From NCBI GenBank assembly GCA_032358255.1, contig JAULBX010006997.1, positions 1 to 64,000 of the forward strand: 64,000 bases of DNA, in the 5' to 3' direction. The stretch comes from Heterotrichella gracilis. Its lineage: Eukaryota > Sar > Xanthophyceae > Tribonematales > Xanthonemataceae. The translations under genes and the position numbers were made by a program. The notes below the pieces were generated by a model. It was not told where the DNA came from. It saw only the letters and a program-made list of their open reading frames with translations, and ran no database searches. Each line of letters starts with the position of its first letter. Position 1 is the stretch's first letter. Below are positions 25,755-35,523 of this stretch, in pieces.

Positions 25755-27479
25755 TTAATAATCTATTTCGAGGTCAAATCTTTTTTTGAGTTCAGATAAA
25801 GAAGCGTTTTTTTCAGCCATTGCTTTGTATACGTCAATTGGCTTATAGGCTTTTGATTGTGTCTCAACATGCGAGATCTTTATCTCCAGTCCAACTGAAT
25901 TGTTTTGTAATTCCTGACGAATACTATCAATAAAACTTTGTTTGATAAGCAGAAGTTGTTCTTTTTGGGTTTCGTTATTAATGGTGAGTGTGATACTATT
26001 ATTTGAGAATTCGATGTGTGAAGTACTGAAAATGGTAGCAAGTTGCCTGGCTCCTTGTTTTTGTTTTTCAAGGCCATAGTTCTTAATCACATTCACTACT
26101 TGTTCGTAGCTAATTTCTTTGTTCGGCAATGGCAGTTCATTTTTTTCAGCTACTTCCGGTTGTGCTTTTTGTAATTGGCTTGGGTAATTTTTTATTTCAT
26201 TTAAACTAAAGGATGATTTTATTTTAAGTTGATCGAAGCTGATACTTGGTTTACTGGCAAAGGTTGGTTGCACTTCATCGAGCGCGGTAATTTTTTGTCT
26301 TTGTACTTGGGGGGCTGTTTCTTTAACAGAAACGGGATTTTCAATGTTAGCCTCTAATTCATCCTTTTTTTTTTCCGCATCTGCTGATGCGGTAAGATAA
26401 CTTAATTGCATAAGTGCCATTTCAACCAAGAGTCGCTGATTTTTGGCGCTTTTGTAGTTGACATCTGTTTTACTGATGAGTGCTAAGCCTTTGAGCAAAA
26501 AAGTCAGATTACATTTTAAGGATTGCTGAGAATACCGTTGTTTGAGCGTTTCGCTGACTTCAAGTAAGGAAATGGTTTGAGGGTCTTTACTTACCATTAA
26601 ATTACGAAAATGCTCGCCTATGCCCAGCAAAAAATTATGTCCATCGAAACCTTTTTTCAAAATGTCATCGAAAGTGATCATGACTTCTGCTAAACGTTGT
26701 TCAAGGAAGGCATCTGTTATCTTAAAGTAATAATCGTAATCGAGTACGTTCAGATTTTCTACAACTTGTTTATAGGTTAAGTGATTTCCGGTAAAGGCAA
26801 TCATTTGATCAAAAATAGAACAAGCGTCCCGCAATCCTCCATCTGCTTTTTGGGCAATGATATCCAATGCTTCCTGCTCAAACGTAACGTTTTCGGTTTT
26901 AGCAATGTAGGCCAAATGTTGACTGATATCTTCTGAGCGAATGCGATTAAAATTAAATACCTGGCAACGGGAAAGGATGGTTGGGATGATCTTGTGCTTT
27001 TCGGTAGTTGCCAAAATAAACTTGGCATGTTTTGGCGGTTCTTCTAAGGTCTTTAAAAAGGCATTAAAGGCCGCATTACTCAACATGTGCACCTCATCAA
27101 TCACATAGACTTTATATTCACCTAACTGTGGTGCAAATCGCACCTGATCAACTAAATTGCGAATATCTTCAACGGAGTTATTGCTGGCAGCATCTAATTC
27201 ATACACATTTAGAGAGGCGCCTGAATTAAAAGAAAGACAGGATTCGCAGGCGTCGCAAGCCTCACCTTCTTTTGAAATATTGGTACAATTAATGGTTTTA
27301 GCGAAAATACGGGCGCAGGTTGTTTTACCTACTCCTCTTGGTCCGCAAAACAAATAGGCTTGTGCTAATTGTTTGTTTATAATGGCGTTTTTTAGGGTAT
27401 TTGTAATATGGCTTTGACCAACCACTGTGTTAAAATGCTGTGGTCGGTACTTACGAGCTGATACAATAAAGTTGTCCAT
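25755..27479 (-). CDS. dnaX: DNA polymerase III subunit gamma/tau
   Basis: The clamp-loader ATPase (574 residues) has the P-loop GPRGVGKT at 46-53, a zinc module of Cys65, Cys75, Cys78 and Cys81, the Walker B DEVHML and the sensor/Arg-finger LSRCQVFNF. The C-terminal tau part (from about 370) is weakly conserved and rich in Gln and Lys. I see no evident frameshift signal such as the E. coli A-AAA-AAG site in the region I checked, so a separate gamma form is not supported. It heads a probable operon dnaX-M16-putA. Confidence 0.97.
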   Translation of the reverse strand: MDNFIVSARKYRPQHFNTVVGQSHITNTLKNAIINKQLAQAYLFCGPRGVGKTTCARIFAKTINCTNISKEGEACDACESCLSFNSGASLNVYELDAASNNSVEDIRNLVDQVRFAPQLGEYKVYVIDEVHMLSNAAFNAFLKTLEEPPKHAKFILATTEKHKIIPTILSRCQVFNFNRIRSEDISQHLAYIAKTENVTFEQEALDIIAQKADGGLRDACSIFDQMIAFTGNHLTYKQVVENLNVLDYDYYFKITDAFLEQRLAEVMITFDDILKKGFDGHNFLLGIGEHFRNLMVSKDPQTISLLEVSETLKQRYSQQSLKCNLTFLLKGLALISKTDVNYKSAKNQRLLVEMALMQLSYLTASADAEKKKDELEANIENPVSVKETAPQVQRQKITALDEVQPTFASKPSISFDQLKIKSSFSLNEIKNYPSQLQKAQPEVAEKNELPLPNKEISYEQVVNVIKNYGLEKQKQGARQLATIFSTSHIEFSNNSITLTINNETQKEQLLLIKQSFIDSIRQELQNNSVGLEIKISHVETQSKAYKPIDVYKAMAEKNASLSELKKRFDLEIDY

Positions 27480-27581
27480 TATGGTTTAAAAATACACTTA
27501 TTGCTCATGTTTAGGAAAAATACTTGTGCCTAAAAAAGGTTAAATTATTAACCAAATGTTTATAAACTTATGAGAGAAACT

Positions 27582-27589
27582 TAATTTAG
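27582..27589 (+). promoter_or_regulatory. Possible promoter -7 box abutting a TTG start
   Basis: TAATTTAG (seven of eight to TAnnTTTG) ends four bases before the TTG at 27594. Confidence 0.3.
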
Positions 27590-27593
27590 AGTA

Positions 27594-28394
27594 TTGAAAG
27601 TCAAGGCCCTTATATTCTTCTTTTTTTGGTTAATTTCTCATATCACTGAGGCTCAGATACTATTAAAAGGAACGGTTGTTGAAACTGACAGCAACACCGT
27701 TATGCCATTCGTTTACATCATTAATAAAAGTAATGGTAACGGAACAATGAGTAATAACGACGGAAGGTTTATGTTATCGTCGAATGTTTCAGACACCCTT
27801 ATTTGCTCCTATGTAGGTTATATGAAGTTGTATATTCCTGTAAGCAGATTAAAACCAAACAAAAACGGAGAGGTGCTTTTGGTGATGAATTACATGCCTA
27901 TCAATTTAGGAACGGTAAATATTACCACGTTTAAGTTTAAGGCATACGAAAGACAATACATGAATGATATTATTGAGCGCAGCAAAATAAAACAGATGAA
28001 TTATGCCACTAGTCCTATTAGCGCCATGTACATGCGTTACAGTAAAGAAGGAAAACAAATTCAAAAACTGGCAAAGATCTTTGAGCAAATTTTGATTGAG
28101 GAAGCGGTTCAAAAAAAGTTCAACAAAGATATTTTATTGAAATTAACCGGAGATACGACCATCAATTATGATTCCTTTAGAAAGTACTGTTATAAATTAA
28201 ACGACTATTTTATTACCACGCATGAAGGAGCAGAATTGTATTCGCAGGTGATGGAGTGTTATTATCAATATAAAAATAATAATGGAGGGTATAAAGTGCG
28301 GGAAGAAATTGATCACCTATTAGATAGGAGACCTGTTAAGACGGATGATCAAATTTATAAAAAGCGGGAAGAGCCTGAAGAGGGCGATCAATAA
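27594..28394 (+). CDS. Secreted protein with carboxypeptidase-D regulatory-like domain
   Basis: 266 residues. The start is TTG: the only in-frame upstream ATG (27570) runs into a stop after four codons, and the TTG opens a clean signal peptide (KVKALIFFFFWLISHITEAQ). A CarboxypepD_reg-like domain (about 24-110; ILLKGTVVETDSNTVMPFVYI, then DGRFMLSSNVSDTLICSYVGY) follows, as in the N-termini of TonB-dependent receptors, but here no barrel follows. The rest is helical and charged, and the C-terminus is acidic. Common in Bacteroidota, function unknown. Converges with aroE. Confidence 0.8.
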   Translation: MKVKALIFFFFWLISHITEAQILLKGTVVETDSNTVMPFVYIINKSNGNGTMSNNDGRFMLSSNVSDTLICSYVGYMKLYIPVSRLKPNKNGEVLLVMNYMPINLGTVNITTFKFKAYERQYMNDIIERSKIKQMNYATSPISAMYMRYSKEGKQIQKLAKIFEQILIEEAVQKKFNKDILLKLTGDTTINYDSFRKYCYKLNDYFITTHEGAELYSQVMECYYQYKNNNGGYKVREEIDHLLDRRPVKTDDQIYKKREEPEEGDQ

Positions 28395-28427
28395 TACCTT
28401 GTACCCGAAAAACGGCCATCAGAGCCT

Positions 28428-29180
28428 TTAAATTTCAGAATTCGTCTGCCAAATTTCCCAGCTTTTTTCGGCTTGTAGTTGTAGCATACTTAGTCCATTG
28501 ACAATGATACTACCTTTTTCTTTGGCTTTTTTTAGAAACAGAGTTTGTTCGGGGTTATAAATAAGATCATAGGCCAAATGCTGTGGTGTGAAGTAATCAT
28601 ATGGCAAGCTGGGACATTCATTCGTAGTGGGAAAAGTACCAAGTGGCGTTGTATTGACGATCAATTTAAAGGCATTCATCACCATTTCATTGAGTTCAGT
28701 ATAAAAAAAGGTATTCTCTGTTTTTTTAACCGTTGAAGACGTGACAAAATAAATTTCTACTCCAATCTTTTTTAAAGCAAAGGCCACTGCTTTGCTTGCG
28801 CCTCCGGTTCCTAGTATTAAGGCCCGTTGGTGGTTGGTATCTAAAAAAGGTTTGATGCTTTGTGCAAAACCGTACACATCGGTATTATGACCTATGAGTT
28901 TATTATTTTGAATTTTAATGCAATTTACAGCACCAATTTCTTTGGCTTCTAAACTTAATTCATCTAAAAACGGAATCACGGATTCTTTGTAAGGAATGGT
29001 CACATTGAGTCCTTTGAGATCTAGGTTTTCGGTTAAGACCTGTTTTATTTTTTCTATGGAATCGATCTCAAAATTAGAATATTCACAATCTGCTAAATGA
29101 AGAAATTTGAATTTTTTTTCGAAGTACGATTTTGAAAAGGAGTGGCTCAGTGATCGTCCAAGTAGTCCGAAATGTTTCAT
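28428..29180 (-). CDS. aroE: Shikimate dehydrogenase
   Basis: The NADPH-dependent step of aromatic amino acid synthesis (250 residues). The substrate-binding SLSHSFSK is at 10-17, the catalytic Lys65 in GLNVTIPYKESV and Asp101 in NTDVYGF. The nucleotide-binding GTGGASKA begins at 124. No other aro genes are next to it; the gene sits six bases downstream of a beta-helix T9SS gene and may be read with it. Confidence 0.95.
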   Translation of the reverse strand: MKHFGLLGRSLSHSFSKSYFEKKFKFLHLADCEYSNFEIDSIEKIKQVLTENLDLKGLNVTIPYKESVIPFLDELSLEAKEIGAVNCIKIQNNKLIGHNTDVYGFAQSIKPFLDTNHQRALILGTGGASKAVAFALKKIGVEIYFVTSSTVKKTENTFFYTELNEMVMNAFKLIVNTTPLGTFPTTNECPSLPYDYFTPQHLAYDLIYNPEQTLFLKKAKEKGSIIVNGLSMLQLQAEKSWEIWQTNSEI

Positions 29181-29185
29181 GGTAA

Positions 29186-30880
29186 TTATTCTTTAATCAC
29201 GCGAAGATAGGTGTTAGAAGAATGAGAGTAGTTAATTTCAAGAAAATAAAAACCGGAAGGCAGATCTTGAGTTTCAAGTATGATTTCGTTTTCGGAAATG
29301 TACTGTAATTCCCGATGAACGCGACGACCGCTGAGGTTGTAAACCACTATCCCCGAAATTTTATTTACTGATAGATTCGTGACCATGATTTGCTCTTTAA
29401 ATGGATTCGGAAAGACCCTAATCAAAGAAGAATTGTCCTTTTCAGAGGTTATTCCCATAACCATGTCCTGGCAAATAAGGTTCGCATTCATTCCTATGTT
29501 GGAAGAATACTGAGTCTTCCCTGAATTAAAACATGGAGAGTTTGCTGAACAAAAAGGTGAGCCTAATATAAATACCGGATCTTGAAATAGGTTATTGTAA
29601 GAATCAATGGCGTATCCGGCGCTATTGATTCCAGTGATTTGTCCCAGACCGGCTACCGAAACATTTGTAAAATTGGTGATTGAATTGTTCCAGAAAAGAT
29701 TATTGCTAATGGAATTGGCATTTGCCCAGTTAAAATTCTTTATGCCGGTTTGATTATCACTTAAAATATTATTTACAATCACTCCATATGCTTCGGCGGT
29801 ATATTGAATGCCGTTAATGTTGTTTGTAAGCACATTATTTATGATAGTAGTATTTATTGGATTTGAAGAAGAAATTGGGGAGTCTCCAACAGAAATGGCA
29901 CTTACGCAATGGTGAATATAGTTGTTTTCAACTCTGCCACTAGCATAATAGTCATTCCATATTCCCCAGCCATAATCCGTGCTTGGTTTTGTAATGTGGT
30001 GAATTAAATTGTTTTTAATGTTCACACCAGACCAAGCTCTAATTCCCACACCAGATATAGTATGTAAGGTGTTACATTCCACCATGGTCGAACTTTGTCC
30101 TTCAATGAGTATACCGCATGAAAAATAACTATCTTGTAAGTCCCATATTAAATTATTTTTGAGGAGCCCATTGTTGTCATTAAAGAGGTAAATACCAAAT
30201 GCTGAATTTTTGATCTCACAATTCTCTACAGTATGCGACCCGGCTGTTGCGTATATGCCTGAAAAGGCGTATTCGATCAAACAATTTTTCACAATAGAAG
30301 TATTATTTTCTGGACAAATTCCATACCAATCTCTTGCTTTTGGACTTATTTGTGCGGAAGTGAAAATTATCTTGTTAGAAGGACTACCAATGGCAGATAG
30401 TCCACCTTTAACAGTTAAGGAATAGTTGCCATTAAATTTAATGATGGCTCCAGGTTGTATGGTGAGCGTACTTCCTATCGGAACAGTACAATTTCCGGTA
30501 ACAAGATATATGGAGTTGCTTGTCCAGGTCCCAAAAACGTTTCCACTCACATTATAAAAATTACCCAACACCATTGTTTGAGTGGCTAATACAACCGAAT
30601 TAGTTAATGCAAGTGCGTTAGCTCCGTTATAATAAATGTTCTGATAATTTGTTTTTGAAAAAATGACCTGATAAACGCCTCCGGTAATATTTATGGAATA
30701 AGATCCATCAGCTGCAGTGAGGGCAGAATCAGTTACTGCCGCAGGCGAAACGGCTATAAACTTAACAGTTATGTTTGAGTGATTAGTTTGGCCACTTAAA
30801 TAAGCGAAGCCGGATAATTGAGCATTACACGTTAAACTAACACTTAGAATTAGGTAGAGGCTAAATAAATAATTTTTCAT
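29186..30880 (-). CDS. Secreted right-handed beta-helix protein with T9SS type A sorting domain
   Basis: This 564-residue protein has a signal peptide (1-20, ...TCNAQ), a carboxypeptidase regulatory-like beta-sandwich (about 22-85, DGSYSINITGGVYQV), and a long parallel beta-helix (about 130-460) with repeated rungs such as IVKNCLIEYAFSGIYA and NTIINNVLTNNINGIQ. The end is a type A T9SS domain (VFPNPFKEQIMV ... GFYFLEINYSH). Beta-helices of this NosD/pectate-lyase-like type bind or cleave polysaccharide, but no catalytic set is recognisable here. Probably surface-exposed. Confidence 0.85.
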   Translation of the reverse strand: MKNYLFSLYLILSVSLTCNAQLSGFAYLSGQTNHSNITVKFIAVSPAAVTDSALTAADGSYSINITGGVYQVIFSKTNYQNIYYNGANALALTNSVVLATQTMVLGNFYNVSGNVFGTWTSNSIYLVTGNCTVPIGSTLTIQPGAIIKFNGNYSLTVKGGLSAIGSPSNKIIFTSAQISPKARDWYGICPENNTSIVKNCLIEYAFSGIYATAGSHTVENCEIKNSAFGIYLFNDNNGLLKNNLIWDLQDSYFSCGILIEGQSSTMVECNTLHTISGVGIRAWSGVNIKNNLIHHITKPSTDYGWGIWNDYYASGRVENNYIHHCVSAISVGDSPISSSNPINTTIINNVLTNNINGIQYTAEAYGVIVNNILSDNQTGIKNFNWANANSISNNLFWNNSITNFTNVSVAGLGQITGINSAGYAIDSYNNLFQDPVFILGSPFCSANSPCFNSGKTQYSSNIGMNANLICQDMVMGITSEKDNSSLIRVFPNPFKEQIMVTNLSVNKISGIVVYNLSGRRVHRELQYISENEIILETQDLPSGFYFLEINYSHSSNTYLRVIKE

Positions 30881-30919
30881 GGGAATAAATTTAGGTACAC
30901 TAAATATACCAAAAATTTA

Positions 30920-33166
30920 TTACTTCTTAAACTTACTCTTTAAAGCCGCCAAAGCACTGTTTAAGTCATTTGGATCGTATTGTTCTTCTTTCACCACCTC
31001 TTTGGGTTTTGAAGTTTTTACCGTTTGCATTTCCCCTTTCATGGTTAAAGCAATGCGTTTCCGTTTGGCATCCACTTCTGTGACGTTCACCCACACTTGT
31101 TGTCCAACCTTTACAATTTTATTTGGATCGTCCACAAACTCATCTGCTAATTGCGATATGTGCACTAATCCATCCTGATGAACACCAATATCTACAAAGG
31201 CGCCAAAGTTGGTCACATTCGTTACTATACCCGGTAATCGCATGCCTTCGCGCAGATCTTTAATTTCATGCACATTCTCGTCAAAACTAAAAATTTCAAA
31301 ACCTTTACGCGGATCACGTCCGGGTTTTTCCAATTCAGCCATGATGTCTTTTAAGGTTGGTAAACCCGTGGTTTCGGTCACATAATCTGCTAATTTTATT
31401 TTTTTACGCAGTTCTTTATTTTCAATCAGATCATCTATGGTACAATTTAAATCAGCGGCCATTTTTTCCACAATGTGATAGCTCTCCGGATGCACCGAAC
31501 TTTTATCAAGGGGATGAACACCGTTTCTAATGCGTAAAAATCCAGCGCATTGTTCAAATACTTTTTCGCCCATGCGAGGTACTTCCATTAAACTTTTACG
31601 CGATTTGAACGCGCCTTTTTCGTTACGGTATTCAACAATGTTTTGGGCCAAGGTAGGTCCAATGCCTGATACATACGATAACAATTGTTTAGAGGCGGTG
31701 TTTAATTCCACACCCACTGTATTCACGCAACTTCCAACTACATCATCTAATTTATTTTTTAAAAGCGTTTGATCTACATCGTGCTGGTATTGACCTACAC
31801 CAATGGATTTTGGATCTATCTTTACCAACTCTGCTAAAGGATCTGCCAAACGGCGACCAATGGATACAGCACCACGCACGGTAACATCTTTATCCGGAAA
31901 TTCTTCACGGGCTACATCTGAAGCAGAATAAACGGAAGCACCGGCTTCGCTCACCACGATCACCGGAATAGATTTCGGTAAAACATCTATGGACCTGATA
32001 AATTGTTCTGTTTCGCGAGAAGCCGTCCCATTACCAATGGCAATGGCTTCAATGTTGTGTCGTTGAGCAAAGGCCAGAACGATCATTTCAGCTTCACTGG
32101 TCTTTCGTTGTGGTTCGTGAGGATAAATAACGGTTTCTTCCAGTAATTTTCCTTCTTTGTTCAGCACGACTAATTTACAACCCGATCTAAATCCGGGATC
32201 TAATGCCAAAATGGTTTTTTCTCCTAAAGGGGAGGCCAATAATAATTCTCTTAAATTATCTGCGAACACTACAATGGCTTTTTCATCGGCCATGTGTTTA
32301 GTGAGTAAGCGCATTTCGGCTTCAATGCCGGGTTGTAACAAACGTTTATATCCTTCTTCAATGGCTGCTTTGATCTGATCGGCACATTCACCGCGGGAAG
32401 TGATCATCTTGCGTTCAATTAATCCACGGGCTTCTTCGTTATCCACCGTAATATCCAACATCAATACATCTTCTTTTTCACCGCGGCGCATAGCCAATAA
32501 ACGGTGCGAAGGACAGCTCATGAGTTTTTCTTCCCACTCAAAATAATCAGAAAATTTTTCGCCTTCTTCTTCCTTACCTTTAATAACGCGGCTTTTAATG
32601 GTAGCTGATTTTTTAAATAATTCACGCATGGTTTCACGCACCACAGCATCTTCACTCATAATTTCGGCAATGATGTCGCGGGCACCTTGCAGGGCTTCTT
32701 CTACAGAAGGAACTTCCTTTTCTGCATCGATGTATTTTTCAGCCTCCACAGAAACGGTATTGTTTTTTTGGTCTAAAATAAAATGAGCCAAAGGTTCCAG
32801 TCCTTTTTCTTTTGCAATGGTTGCTTTGGTGCGGCGTTTAGGTTTATAGGGGAGATAGAGGTCTTCGAGTTTGCTTAAGGTTTCAGCTGCCAGAATTTTT
32901 TCTTTTAATTCTTCAGTGAGTTTATTTTGTGACTCAATGGATTTTAAAATAGATTCGCGACGTTGTTCTAATTGACGAAGGCGTTCGATCTCATCGCGGA
33001 TCTGAGCAATCTGAACTTCATCCAAACTTCCGGTCACTTCTTTCCGGTAACGTGATATAAAAGGCACGGTGGCACCTTCGTCTAATAAATTGACGGTGGC
33101 AGTAACGTCTTTAGAATTTAAATTAAGGAGATCGGCAATTTTAAAATGGAGGCGTGCTTCGTTCAT
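30920..33166 (-). CDS. tex: Tex family RNA-binding protein
   Basis: This transcription/RNA accessory factor has 748 residues from the chosen ATG. It starts with the Tex N-terminal helical domain (HFKIADLLNL; TVPFISRYRKEVTGSLDE), then a YqgF-like domain (ILALDPGFRSGCKLVVL), helix-hairpin-helix repeats (VSGIGPTLAQNIVEYR) and a C-terminal S1 RNA-binding domain (GIVTNVTNFGAFVDIGVHQD). I chose the ATG at 33166 (MNEARLHF), which matches family N-termini; an ATG at 33208 would add 14 unrelated residues. Confidence 0.95.
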   Translation of the reverse strand: MNEARLHFKIADLLNLNSKDVTATVNLLDEGATVPFISRYRKEVTGSLDEVQIAQIRDEIERLRQLEQRRESILKSIESQNKLTEELKEKILAAETLSKLEDLYLPYKPKRRTKATIAKEKGLEPLAHFILDQKNNTVSVEAEKYIDAEKEVPSVEEALQGARDIIAEIMSEDAVVRETMRELFKKSATIKSRVIKGKEEEGEKFSDYFEWEEKLMSCPSHRLLAMRRGEKEDVLMLDITVDNEEARGLIERKMITSRGECADQIKAAIEEGYKRLLQPGIEAEMRLLTKHMADEKAIVVFADNLRELLLASPLGEKTILALDPGFRSGCKLVVLNKEGKLLEETVIYPHEPQRKTSEAEMIVLAFAQRHNIEAIAIGNGTASRETEQFIRSIDVLPKSIPVIVVSEAGASVYSASDVAREEFPDKDVTVRGAVSIGRRLADPLAELVKIDPKSIGVGQYQHDVDQTLLKNKLDDVVGSCVNTVGVELNTASKQLLSYVSGIGPTLAQNIVEYRNEKGAFKSRKSLMEVPRMGEKVFEQCAGFLRIRNGVHPLDKSSVHPESYHIVEKMAADLNCTIDDLIENKELRKKIKLADYVTETTGLPTLKDIMAELEKPGRDPRKGFEIFSFDENVHEIKDLREGMRLPGIVTNVTNFGAFVDIGVHQDGLVHISQLADEFVDDPNKIVKVGQQVWVNVTEVDAKRKRIALTMKGEMQTVKTSKPKEVVKEEQYDPNDLNSALAALKSKFKK

Positions 33167-33209
33167 GTAAAAATCAGTTTTTATAAAAATAGAGAGCTTA
33201 TCCCGCAAT

Positions 33210-33243
33210 AAAAATTCGTTTTTTCAACAAAACGAAAATTTTT
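33210..33243 (-). terminator. Possible terminator after the DUF3467 gene
   Basis: The imperfect inverted repeat aaaaattcgtttt (33210-33222) / aaaacgaa-aa-ttttt (33229-33243) gives a U-rich tail on the minus strand. It lies between the DUF3467 stop and tex. Confidence 0.45.
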
Positions 33244-33295
33244 GCAGTGATAAGTAAATTGAAAAAATGGATTAAAAATTCTAAGGAACTAGGGC

Positions 33296-33607
33296 TCAGG
33301 CTTGTGCTGTTGGTCCGCCAAAATTCATTGGAAAACCATTGTCTGCTTCTTTTATTTTTCCGTTGATCTGTTCAAATTTTTGCAGATTTTCCGCCAAGGC
33401 TTTTGCCAAACGTTTGGCATGCTGAGGGGTTAAGATGATGCGTGATTTAACGCGTGCTTTAGGAACGCCCGGCATGATCTTAATGAAATCGAGCACAAAT
33501 TCACTTTGCGAATGAGTAATGATTGCGAGGTTCGAATAAATTCCTTCTGCCGTTTCTTCGCTTAATTCAATGTCAATGTGAGGTTGGTTGGTTTGATTGT
33601 CTTCCAT
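33296..33607 (-). CDS. DUF3467 domain protein
   Basis: A 103-residue cytosolic protein that matches the Bacteroidota DUF3467 family: ETAEGIYSNLAIITHSQSEF, then FIKIMPGVPKARVKSRIIL and TPQHAKRLAKALAENL. The function is not known to me. It lies between pyrF and tex on the same strand, with a 119-bp repeat-bearing gap upstream. Confidence 0.88.
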   Translation of the reverse strand: MEDNQTNQPHIDIELSEETAEGIYSNLAIITHSQSEFVLDFIKIMPGVPKARVKSRIILTPQHAKRLAKALAENLQKFEQINGKIKEADNGFPMNFGGPTAQA

Positions 33608-33614
33608 GGTGATC

Positions 33615-33655
33615 AGTTAAATGTTATTGGTTAAAAGTTAAATGTTATTGGTTAA
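33615..33655. repeat. 20-bp direct repeat, low-complexity gttaa region
   Basis: agttaaatgttattggttaa occurs at 33615-33634 and again at 33636-33655, followed by degenerate gttaatggtt and gttaaagg words to ~33700. Tandem slippage-type repeat upstream of the DUF3467 gene. Confidence 0.75.
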
Positions 33656-33726
33656 TGGTTATTCGTTAAAGGCTTATGGTTTGATGATTATAGTTCATGG
33701 TTTCAAACAGGAGCATTCAAATTCCC

Positions 33727-34536
33727 TTAACAAAATGGACTCATTTCTTCTGCTATTTTTTTCGCTTCTTCGGCGGCCTTCTCGGCAAAATCGGTTTCTT
33801 TCGACGCATAAATAATTCCTCTGCTTGAATTCACCAACAAGCCAATGTCACTGTTAAGTCCGTATTTGCAAACTTCCTCCAAACTACCGCCTTGTGCACC
33901 TACACCCGGAATGAGTAGAAAATGACTTGGAATAATTCGACGAATCTCTTCTAGCATTTTTGCTTTTGTGGCTCCAACAACAAACATCATGTTTTTATCT
34001 GTTCCCCATTGGGCGCAGGTTTTGATCACTTCTAAATACAATTCAGTATGATTTACCTTTAATTGTTGAAAGTCGGCAGAGCCTTCATTACTTGTCAATC
34101 CAAGTACAATGGCCCATTTATTTTCAAATTGCAAAAAGGGTTTTACCGAATCACTTCCCATATAGGGAGCAATGGTAATAGCGTCGGTATTTAAACGCGT
34201 AAAAAAAGCGCGGGCATACATGGCGCTGGTATTGCCAATATCACCGCGTTTAGCATCGGCTATCAAAAAATGATCGGGATAATTTGTTTTTATGTAAGCG
34301 ATGGTCTTTTCAAGACTTGTTAATCCGGTTAATCCATAGGCTTCATAAAAGGCATTGTTTGGCTTGAAGGCAACGCAGTAAGGCGCTGTGGCATCAATGA
34401 TCTGTCTGTTGAATTCATAAATAGGATCCACTTCTGTTAACAAGTGAGGTGGTATTTTTTCTGTATCCGGATCCAGTCCAACACATAGAAAATTTTTTTT
34501 GAGTCTAATTTGATGAATTAATTCTTCGCGTGTCAT
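33727..34536 (-). CDS. pyrF: Orotidine-5'-phosphate decarboxylase, type 2
   Basis: Last step of UMP synthesis (269 residues, the length of the type 2 subfamily). The catalytic block [12 protein letters not shown] (93-104) gives Asp94, Lys96 and Asp99. [14 protein letters not shown] (16-29) and the phosphate loop GVGAQGG complete the barrel. Its start overlaps the stop of the nucleoside phosphorylase gene by four bases (ATGA), linking pyrimidine synthesis with nucleoside salvage in one operon. Confidence 0.96.
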   Translation of the reverse strand: MTREELIHQIRLKKNFLCVGLDPDTEKIPPHLLTEVDPIYEFNRQIIDATAPYCVAFKPNNAFYEAYGLTGLTSLEKTIAYIKTNYPDHFLIADAKRGDIGNTSAMYARAFFTRLNTDAITIAPYMGSDSVKPFLQFENKWAIVLGLTSNEGSADFQQLKVNHTELYLEVIKTCAQWGTDKNMMFVVGATKAKMLEEIRRIIPSHFLLIPGVGAQGGSLEEVCKYGLNSDIGLLVNSSRGIIYASKETDFAEKAAEEAKKIAEEMSPFC

Positions 34537-35411
34537 TTAATTTCTGCTATTTTTTGTAAACATGTTTCTATCAATTTTTCTACACTCTTTTCATAATCAT
34601 GTGTGAATTCTTTTCGAACACGGTTCGCAATAATAACACAAATGGTTAAACACTGATGTCCTAATAATTTACCAAGACCATACAGTGCCGAGGTTTCCAT
34701 TTCAAAGTTAGTAATTCGTTGCGTGTTATAACTAAAAGAAGCGAGTAAATTATTAAGATCGGGTAAAGAGGCATTTAATCGCAATTGTCTTCCTTGCGGA
34801 CCATAAAAACCGGGTGCCGTGGCGGTAATGCCTGTGTGTACTTCCCCTTTGAATTTTTCTAATAAGGCTTCACTGGCTGCCACGCAATAAGGGTAAGGTA
34901 AATTACTGGGCCAGTTGGTATGCTGAATAAAATTATCACTGATTGTTTGTTCGTTGACCTGTTTCCAATTCTCATAAAATGGCAACAGGCCATCTAGACC
35001 TAAACCGTGTGAACTGCAAACCAGGTCATTCACCCGTATATCTTCTTGAAGAGCGCCACTTGTCCCTAATCGAAAGAGGTTTAAGGAACGCGTTTTTGGG
35101 GCGAATGTCCGGTTAACGGGATCGATATTGACTGCCGCATCGAGTTCGTTTACGACGATATCGATGTTATCGGTTCCAATACCGGTGCTTAATACAGTTA
35201 TTTTGGTGCCATTGTATTCGCCTGTATGCGCAATAAATTCGCGGTGCTTCGACTGATAAGTGATCTTTGAAAAATGTTTAGAAATTGCAGCCACACGGTT
35301 TTGATCTCCCACTAAGATCACATTATTAGCGATGTCTACATTTTTTAGGTTAATGTGATAAAGTCTGTGATCGCTGCTTAAGATCAATTCGCTTTCTTCA
35401 AAATGACGCAT
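34533..35411 (-). CDS. Nucleoside phosphorylase (uridine phosphorylase-like)
   Basis: Family PNP_UDP_1, about 292 residues from the chosen start. The protein has the phosphate-binding [12 protein letters not shown], the core [39 protein letters not shown] and [18 protein letters not shown], where the Glu-Met-Glu binds the ribose. These blocks fit uridine phosphorylase best. I chose the ATG at 35411 ([12 protein letters not shown]); an ATG at 35468 would add 19 unrelated residues and fall in front of a terminator. It is translationally coupled to pyrF. Confidence 0.9.
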   Translation of the reverse strand: MRHFEESELILSSDHRLYHINLKNVDIANNVILVGDQNRVAAISKHFSKITYQSKHREFIAHTGEYNGTKITVLSTGIGTDNIDIVVNELDAAVNIDPVNRTFAPKTRSLNLFRLGTSGALQEDIRVNDLVCSSHGLGLDGLLPFYENWKQVNEQTISDNFIQHTNWPSNLPYPYCVAASEALLEKFKGEVHTGITATAPGFYGPQGRQLRLNASLPDLNNLLASFSYNTQRITNFEMETSALYGLGKLLGHQCLTICVIIANRVRKEFTHDYEKSVEKLIETCLQKIAEIK

Positions 35412-35471
35412 ATGGATGAGATGTATGAATTTAAAGGTAGGAATTATCCTATTCAATTGATGCAGCACATA

Positions 35472-35503
35472 AAAAAACCCTTTCCGTTTAAGGAAAGGGT
35501 TTT
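35472..35503 (-). terminator. Intrinsic terminator after the TPR lipoprotein gene
   Basis: The perfect 12-bp stem aaaaccctttcc/ggaaagggtttt (35474-35485 with 35492-35503) has a 6-base loop and a U tail on the minus strand. The stop codon at 35524 is 20 bp before it. Confidence 0.92.
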
Positions 35504-35523
35504 AATTATTTAATAGAATTTAA

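Noticed and set aside
35412-35468. Longer N-terminus for the nucleoside phosphorylase
   Set aside because: The extra 19 residues have no family match and the segment lies just before a terminator; the ATG at 35411 fits the family.
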